From Deltaproteobacteria bacterium (GTDB taxonomy: Bacteria; Desulfobacterota; DSM-4660; Desulfatiglandales; Desulfatiglandaceae), in contig DUZB01000349.1 in NCBI GenBank assembly GCA_013349725.1, positions 1 through 9,846 on the forward strand: DNA of 9,846 nucleotides. The letters run 5' to 3'. Below, one piece after another: positions 5,529-9,846 of this stretch. Every line of letters starts with the position of its first letter. The stretch's first letter is position 1. The notes under the pieces are model-generated. The model was not told the DNA's origin and ran no database searches. It saw only the letters and a program-made list of their open reading frames with translations. Made by a program: the position numbers and the translations under genes.

Positions 5529-7367
5529 TTATTCTCCTATCACCTCTCCATCGCATCCGATGATCTTACAAACCCCGTATCCCCTGCTCCCGGGAGGCAG
5601 AATCGTCACCCGGGTTGCAGGTTCGTAGTTCAATGTGGGAAGGGTATCCCCCTCTTTCCAGGTAGCGAGGGTCCGGTTCATCCAGGCCTGGTCATTTCGA
5701 GCCTCGAAGTCCTCTCTGGCATGGCAGCCCCGGCTTTCCGTCCGCTGAAGCGCTCCATAGGCCACGCAAAGCGCCAGGCGCAGCATTCCCTGAATCTTGA
5801 GGGCCAGTGCCAGTTCCGGACTGGCGCCGATGCCGCTGGAACGAAGCCCCACCTTAATGGCCCGTTCATAGATCCCCTGAAGGTTGTCAACAGCTGTCCG
5901 GAGATCTTTACCGTTTCTGAAAATGGCCACCCTGTCCATCAGTTCATCCTGCATGGCATTTCGCACTTCATAGACATTTTCATGACCATCCCGGCCGGAG
6001 ATAAGCCGATCGATCCGTTCCTGAACCCTGGAAGCGGCGTCACGCACGCAGGCGGTATCCCACTGGACCTCGTACCCTTTCAGGAATTCCGCCACCTTGT
6101 CCCCGACAATTTTTCCGGCAACAATGGTTTCGGCCAGAGAGTTTCCCCCGAGACGGTTAAAGCCATGCATGTCCCAGCATGCCGATTCCCCCGCAGAGAA
6201 AAGACCTTTCAGCCCGTAAGCGGCGCCGTCCTTGTTGGTCCGGACCCCGCCCATGCTGTAGTGCTGCGCGGGACGTACGGGGATCAACTGGGTGATCGGA
6301 TCCACCCCAAGGAAATTATTGCAGATCTCCTCCACCTCACGCAGTTTGGTCTTGATATGTTTTTCCCCCAGGTGCCGGATATCCAGCCACAGGTGATCGC
6401 CATAAGGGCTTTTCACCCCGTGCCCCTGTCGAATATGATGCGTCATCCAGCGACTGACCACGTCTCTACTTGCCAGTTCAGCCTTTTCCGGCTCGTAGTC
6501 CGGCATGAACCGTTTCTGGTCCACATCCAGCAACGTGCCCCCGTCACCACGGCATCCTTCGGTCACGAGGATATTGGTCGGCACGATTCCGGTGGGATGG
6601 AACTGGATGGCTTCCGGGTTGCCCAGGGGCACAATCCCCGTTTCCAGTGCCATAATGGCGCCACTCCCGTCGTTGATCACCGCGTTGGTACTCTCCCTGT
6701 AGATCTTGCCATATCCACCCGTGGCGATCAGCGTGGCCTTGGCCAGATAGGCCTTGAGCCTGCCCGTTTTGAGGCACCTGGCGATGGCCCCCATGCAGAC
6801 TTCCCCGTTGTGGATCAGGGAGATGGCCTCCATCCGGTCATGGACTTTCACTCCCATTTCCACCACCTTGTTGTCCATGGTGTACAAAAGAGTATGTCCC
6901 GTACCGTCCGAGGTATAACAGGTACGCCACTTGGCGGTTCCACCGAAATCCCTCGCGGTGATCAGCCCTTCTTTTTCCTTCAACTCCACCTTCTCAAACT
7001 TTTTCCCGCCCTTGAAGTACGTGGACTCTCCGGGAACTACCCGGTTCCATGGGATTCCCCAGAACGCCATTTCCCGCACCGCCCTCGGAGCGGTATCCAC
7101 GAAAAGCCGCGCCACCTCCTGGTCGCATCCCCAGTCCGACCCTTTCACCGTATCTTCAAAATGGACGTCCGGGCAATCGCCGTCGCCCTTGGCACAGTTC
7201 CCTAAAGAAGCCTGCATGCCTCCCTGGGCAGCCGAGGAATGGGACCGCCGCGGAGGGACAATACTCAGGCAGATGGTTTCAAAACCTGCCGCCGCTGCTT
7301 GAACGGCAACCCGTTCTCCCGCTAACCCGGCCCCGATACATAAAAGATCCGTAAATTCGGTTTCCAA
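5529..7367 (-). CDS. frdA: Succinate dehydrogenase/fumarate reductase flavoprotein subunit
   Basis: FrdA holds covalent FAD and interconverts fumarate and succinate at the cytoplasmic face. From the TTG start it has 612 residues. It begins with the FAD-binding GAGLAGE motif, then HSSAAQGGMQASLGN with the flavin-linking His43. Next come DGTGHTLLYTM, QFHPTGI with His257, LVTEGCRGDGG, SRDVVSR with Arg301, RPAQHYSMGG with His369, and GFNRLGGNSLAE with Arg405. The C-terminal helical domain contains SRGCHAREDF. His43, His257, Arg301 and His369 have the same numbers as I recall for Wolinella FrdA, which supports the TTG. The other candidate, ATG at 7385, has no Shine-Dalgarno and its own first codons contain the AGGGGAG that precedes the TTG. 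The direction of catalysis cannot be read from the sequence. Confidence 0.96.
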   Translation of the reverse strand: METEFTDLLCIGAGLAGERVAVQAAAAGFETICLSIVPPRRSHSSAAQGGMQASLGNCAKGDGDCPDVHFEDTVKGSDWGCDQEVARLFVDTAPRAVREMAFWGIPWNRVVPGESTYFKGGKKFEKVELKEKEGLITARDFGGTAKWRTCYTSDGTGHTLLYTMDNKVVEMGVKVHDRMEAISLIHNGEVCMGAIARCLKTGRLKAYLAKATLIATGGYGKIYRESTNAVINDGSGAIMALETGIVPLGNPEAIQFHPTGIVPTNILVTEGCRGDGGTLLDVDQKRFMPDYEPEKAELASRDVVSRWMTHHIRQGHGVKSPYGDHLWLDIRHLGEKHIKTKLREVEEICNNFLGVDPITQLIPVRPAQHYSMGGVRTNKDGAAYGLKGLFSAGESACWDMHGFNRLGGNSLAETIVAGKIVGDKVAEFLKGYEVQWDTACVRDAASRVQERIDRLISGRDGHENVYEVRNAMQDELMDRVAIFRNGKDLRTAVDNLQGIYERAIKVGLRSSGIGASPELALALKIQGMLRLALCVAYGALQRTESRGCHAREDFEARNDQAWMNRTLATWKEGDTLPTLNYEPATRVTILPPGSRGYGVCKIIGCDGEVIGE

Positions 7368-7375
7368 AGGTATAA

Positions 7376-7382
7376 CTCCCCT
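7376..7382 (-). promoter_or_regulatory. Ribosome binding site that favours a TTG start for frdA
   Basis: On the minus strand the bases read AGGGGAG, followed by an 8-base spacer and TTG at 7367-7365. The upstream ATG (7385) overlaps this site and has no Shine-Dalgarno of its own. This places frdA initiation at the TTG. Confidence 0.6.
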
Positions 7383-7404
7383 CATGATTGAGAATTGAAT
7401 ATTT

Positions 7405-7468
7405 GCGCAGAGCGCTTAGCGCCTGGCGCATGACGTTTTTCCGCTCTGCTCCATGCGCTCTGCGCTTT
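7405..7468. repeat. Facing 7-bp repeat arrays forming a hairpin between frdC and frdA
   Basis: The left arm has four in-phase 7-bp units (GCGCAGA, GCGCTTA, GCGCCTG, GCGCATG; 7405-7432). After a short T-rich centre, the right arm has four in-phase units that are mostly the inverted type (CCGCTCT, GCTCCAT, GCGCTCT, GCGCTTT; 7441-7468). The 11-bp segment 7405-7415 pairs perfectly with 7455-7465, and other registers such as 7426-7432 with 7452-7458 are possible. It fills most of the 86-bp gap between frdC and the upstream-most frdA ATG, inside what is otherwise a tightly packed operon, so the transcript should carry the hairpin. Confidence 0.8.
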
Positions 7469-7471
7469 GAC

Positions 7472-8122
7472 TCAGACAGCCAAAGTCATGAACCGTATCA
7501 GGGTAATCAGACCGATGAGAATGAAAATCCCTGTGAGAATATTCTCAAAACGTTTGAATCCTTTGCGTGTCTTTCTCTTGATGAATCCCCATTTCACCGC
7601 TATGCGATAAAAACCGATCCCCACGTGGAGTTCCACCATGGGAAGGAGAATAAGATAAAACACCAGCCAGAAGCCCCCCTGTATTCTCGCGGCGCTCTTG
7701 GCAGCCGTAATGGGCAGGTCGGTCAGAACGGTCCACATATGGATGGACCCCATGATCAGGATCACCATGGCGGTTCCCGCCTGGATCATCCAAAGCCACG
7801 TGTCCGTGTGATGCAGCATGCGGCTGTGTTTCCACATGGTGGACTGCTGTTCAGAACGGAATGGGACCTTCCGCGCCGCAAGGACAAAGTGCAGCAGGAA
7901 CGCCACCCCGATCAAAGGCCCTCCCACCTGGGCCATGTAGGTGGCCTCGAAAAAATAGGCCAGCGTGTTCATGGCCCCTGCGCCCAGATTGACGCTGGCC
8001 ACCAGAACCATGTGGCTCCACATGAACAGGATCAGGGAAGCCCCGGTCAGCATCTGGAGCCAGTCAAGATACCCCGAAATCCTTCCCGGAGATTGCACAT
8101 AGATAGTTGTGTCGATTGCCAT
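7472..8122 (-). CDS. frdC: Succinate dehydrogenase/fumarate reductase diheme cytochrome b subunit
   Basis: This single 216-residue membrane anchor has five hydrophobic segments (about 22-45, 66-84, 108-132, 150-172, 194-213), as in Wolinella FrdC, instead of separate C and D subunits. Four membrane histidines fit the two b-heme ligand pairs: His37 (FMWSHM), His78 (FLLHFV), His128 (GSIHMW) and His166 (VELHVG). Other matches are LDWLQMLTG at 19-27, ARKVPF at 83-88 and YRIAVKWG at 172-179. Glu164, two residues before His166, matches the position of Glu180 of the Wolinella E-pathway, and Glu59 fits Glu66 near the menaquinol site. This suggests a menaquinone-reactive enzyme. The start is supported by GGAGG at 8127-8131. 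It follows the carboxyltransferase gene by 15 bp. Confidence 0.94.
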   Translation of the reverse strand: MAIDTTIYVQSPGRISGYLDWLQMLTGASLILFMWSHMVLVASVNLGAGAMNTLAYFFEATYMAQVGGPLIGVAFLLHFVLAARKVPFRSEQQSTMWKHSRMLHHTDTWLWMIQAGTAMVILIMGSIHMWTVLTDLPITAAKSAARIQGGFWLVFYLILLPMVELHVGIGFYRIAVKWGFIKRKTRKGFKRFENILTGIFILIGLITLIRFMTLAV

Positions 8123-8137
8123 GATTCCTCCATAGAC

Positions 8138-9631
8138 TTACATGGTCTTGCAGACCTGTTCGATAGCCGCAGCCATGGCCGCATCCTCTTTCCGGATGTC
8201 CTCCAGGGTCTTGGGCTTTACTTCTTTCGGTCTTTCCTCCAGACCGTATTTCCATTTCAGGAACTTCTCTCCCGTTGAGGGATACAGGGCGCAAACCAGC
8301 AGGTCATAGTCATCCTTTGCCAGGTCTTTAAATTTTTCTCTCACCCCGTCCAGTTCAGGCTCCAGGTAATCGGCCGCACGACCGGTCACCGGCGTTTCTC
8401 CCCGCTTGTATCCTTTCAAGACCTTTTTCTGCACATCGGGATCCACCGGCGTAGGGGTTTTCCCATAGAGACCGAACACAAGGTCCTTCACCTCATTGGT
8501 CACCATTTTGTAGCGGCCGAACAGGACATTCAGAACAGCCTGAACCCCGACGATCTGCGACGTGGGAGTAACAAGGGGCGGCGTACCCAGTTCCTTGCGC
8601 GTGATGGCAACATCCTTGTACACTTCATCCAGCCGGTCCAGCGCCTTTGCCTGGATAAGCTGGCTGACCAGGTTGGAAATCATTCCGCCAGGGACCTGAT
8701 GGGCCAGCACTCCCGTATCGATGACGGACATTTTATGCTTGGCAAGATAATCCCGGTATTTGGGAGCAATAGTTTCCATATAATCCCCCAGTTCGAGCAG
8801 GAGACTCAGATCGAACCCCGGGTCCCTCTTGGTCCCGTGCAGCGTGGCCACGATCGGCTCTACGGCCGGCATGGACGTCCTCAGCGCAAAGGGAGCGAGA
8901 CAGGTGTCCACAATATCCACACCGGCCTTGATGGCCTCTAAATAAATCATGGAAGCCATCCCGCTTGTATAGTGGGTGTGAAGATGAATGGGGATGGTGA
9001 TCTCTTTTTTAAGCTCCGTAATGAGCTTGGCAATATCAAAAGGCGCCATAATCCCTGCCATATCTTTGAGACACAGCGTATCCGCCCCCATATCCTGGAT
9101 CTCCCGCGCCTTGGATAGATAATACTCCAGGTTGAATACATCCCCTCCCATGCGACGTTCGGTCAAAGTATAGCAGATGGTCCCCTGAAAATGCTTGCCA
9201 TTGGCCTTGATCCGCTCCACGACGGTTTCAAAATTCCGGAAATCATTCAGAGCATCAAAAACCCGGAACACATCCATTCCCGCTTCGCACGACTTGTCCA
9301 CAAATAATCTTGCCACATCGTCCGCGTAATTCCTGTACCCCACCAGGTTCTGGCCCCGGAGCAACATGGAAAAAGGCGTCTTTTTGATATATTTTTTCAG
9401 CGTCCTGATGCGCTCGAAAGGATCTTCCCCTAAAAACCGATGCATGGTATCAAAAGTGGCGCCACCCCAGACTTCCATGGCCCAGAAACCCACGCTGTCC
9501 ATTTTTTCCGCAATGGGAAGCATGTCCTCCGTGCGCATCCTGGTGGCCAGAAGCGACTGATGACCGTCTCTAAAGGTATTGTCCTGAATCTTGATGGGGT
9601 TCATGGGGCCGTCTTCTAAAAAATCGTTCAT
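8138..9631 (-). CDS. Biotin-dependent carboxyltransferase subunit (transcarboxylase 5S / PycB / OadA family)
   Basis: The 497-residue protein is a carboxyltransferase that moves CO2 between carboxybiotin and pyruvate/oxaloacetate. A TIM-barrel domain has the metal site and active-site motifs: DNTFRDGHQSLLATR with Asp22, VWGGATFD, LLRGQNLVGYR, FRVFDALND, CLKDMAG with the likely carboxylated Lys189, and HLHTH with metal ligands His218 and His220. The C-terminal part has PGGMISNL, TPPLVTPTSQIVG and the conserved carboxylase domain. There is no biotin-attachment MKM motif, so a separate biotin protein is needed. Length and layout fit the transcarboxylase 5S subunit closely; pyruvate carboxylase B or oxaloacetate decarboxylase alpha are alternatives that sequence alone does not separate. 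It heads the frd operon, consistent with supply or use of oxaloacetate. The start at 9631 is set by GGAGG at 9638-9642. Confidence 0.92.
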   Translation of the reverse strand: MNDFLEDGPMNPIKIQDNTFRDGHQSLLATRMRTEDMLPIAEKMDSVGFWAMEVWGGATFDTMHRFLGEDPFERIRTLKKYIKKTPFSMLLRGQNLVGYRNYADDVARLFVDKSCEAGMDVFRVFDALNDFRNFETVVERIKANGKHFQGTICYTLTERRMGGDVFNLEYYLSKAREIQDMGADTLCLKDMAGIMAPFDIAKLITELKKEITIPIHLHTHYTSGMASMIYLEAIKAGVDIVDTCLAPFALRTSMPAVEPIVATLHGTKRDPGFDLSLLLELGDYMETIAPKYRDYLAKHKMSVIDTGVLAHQVPGGMISNLVSQLIQAKALDRLDEVYKDVAITRKELGTPPLVTPTSQIVGVQAVLNVLFGRYKMVTNEVKDLVFGLYGKTPTPVDPDVQKKVLKGYKRGETPVTGRAADYLEPELDGVREKFKDLAKDDYDLLVCALYPSTGEKFLKWKYGLEERPKEVKPKTLEDIRKEDAAMAAAIEQVCKTM

Positions 9632-9637
9632 ATTCAT

Positions 9638-9642
9638 CCTCC
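9638..9642 (-). promoter_or_regulatory. Ribosome binding site setting the carboxyltransferase start
   Basis: GGAGG on the minus strand lies six bases before the ATG at 9631 but directly touches an in-frame ATG at 9637. The spacing favours 9631 as the real start, two codons shorter than the longest frame. Confidence 0.7.
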
Positions 9643-9846
9643 ATGTATGAAATCGTTAACAACTGACATGTTCAAGGTTTGGGGGTTCACGGCGCAGTGC
9701 CGTATACAGACCGATGAGGGGTTCTAAGTTTTCCCATGTTTGTAAAGGACCCTTTTCACGGGTACCGGTCATACCATGTTTAAGTCGCCCTGAAAATAAA
9801 AAAAGACATTCAGGAAAGAAAAGTCCCAAACTGCACCGAAAGGATG
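9643..9846 (-). other. Leader/upstream region of the carboxyltransferase-frd operon
   Basis: These about 200 bp upstream of the operon hold no gene that I can support. Two small hairpins are visible: ACGGC/GCCGT at 9689-9703, and GGACCC/GGGTACC with one bulged base at 9747-9766. A T-rich stretch (minus strand) lies between CCTGAA and TTCAGG at about 9790-9814. A TATACG-like -10 box near 9701-9706 has only a poor -35 partner, so no promoter is assigned. The operon promoter is expected here or beyond the window edge. Confidence 0.4.

Noticed and set aside
5490..7205. Long plus-strand open frame (571 codons) opposite frdA
   Set aside because: The translation has no recognisable domain and is rich in Pro, His and Gly. 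The minus strand encodes FrdA with all catalytic motifs, so this is an antisense shadow of a GC-rich gene.
7388..8278. Plus-strand open frame (296 codons) opposite frdC and the carboxyltransferase end
   Set aside because: It covers parts of two well-supported minus-strand genes plus the heptamer hairpin, is very His- and Gln-rich, and resembles no family.
9646..9726. Short plus-strand frame of 26 codons upstream of the operon
   Set aside because: It is very short, lacks a ribosome site and has no recognisable content.

Overview
This 9.8 kb window looks like chromosomal DNA from an anaerobic, menaquinone-using bacterium, most likely a member of the Desulfobacterota (former Deltaproteobacteria; sulfate-reducing or syntrophic type). 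The reasons are the Wolinella-type diheme FrdC beside FrdA and FrdB, a stand-alone biotin-dependent carboxyltransferase without a biotin domain, a DsrE-like gene, an Lgt of the 'GCCYG' subtype, and intergenic regions rich in short-period repeats. The phylum is an inference; there is no rRNA or other marker here. No tRNA, rRNA, CRISPR array, prophage or transposase gene was seen.

Left part, plus strand (1-4204): the 3' end of ileS (isoleucyl-tRNA synthetase) overlaps lspA (lipoprotein signal peptidase) by 46 bp. After a repeat-bearing gap comes lgt (prolipoprotein diacylglyceryl transferase), so the first and second enzymes of lipoprotein maturation are neighbours. A REP-like fold-back repeat then separates lgt from a soluble GAF-domain histidine kinase. 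The kinase's ATPase domain carries an unusual four-cysteine insertion. No response regulator is visible.

Right part, minus strand (9631-4423): a tight operon reads, in transcription order, carboxyltransferase (transcarboxylase 5S / PycB / OadA family), frdC, frdA, frdB, and a small DsrE-fold protein. The first gene should make or use oxaloacetate. FrdCAB interconverts fumarate and succinate with menaquinone/menaquinol. Together they cover much of the C4-dicarboxylate arm used in propionate/succinate metabolism or fumarate respiration. The kinase and this operon converge at 4205-4422.

The most unusual feature is the intergenic DNA. Four separate places hold degenerate tandem repeats with a strict 7-bp period but different unit sequences. 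Two of them are arranged as facing inverted arms able to fold back, and one lies inside the frd operon between frdC and frdA. A separate 9-bp-period inverted repeat and a REP/BIME-like fold-back add to this. These resemble in concept the heptanucleotide STRR repeats of cyanobacteria. The genes themselves are mostly conventional; the repeats and the cysteine-bearing kinase are the parts worth a second look.
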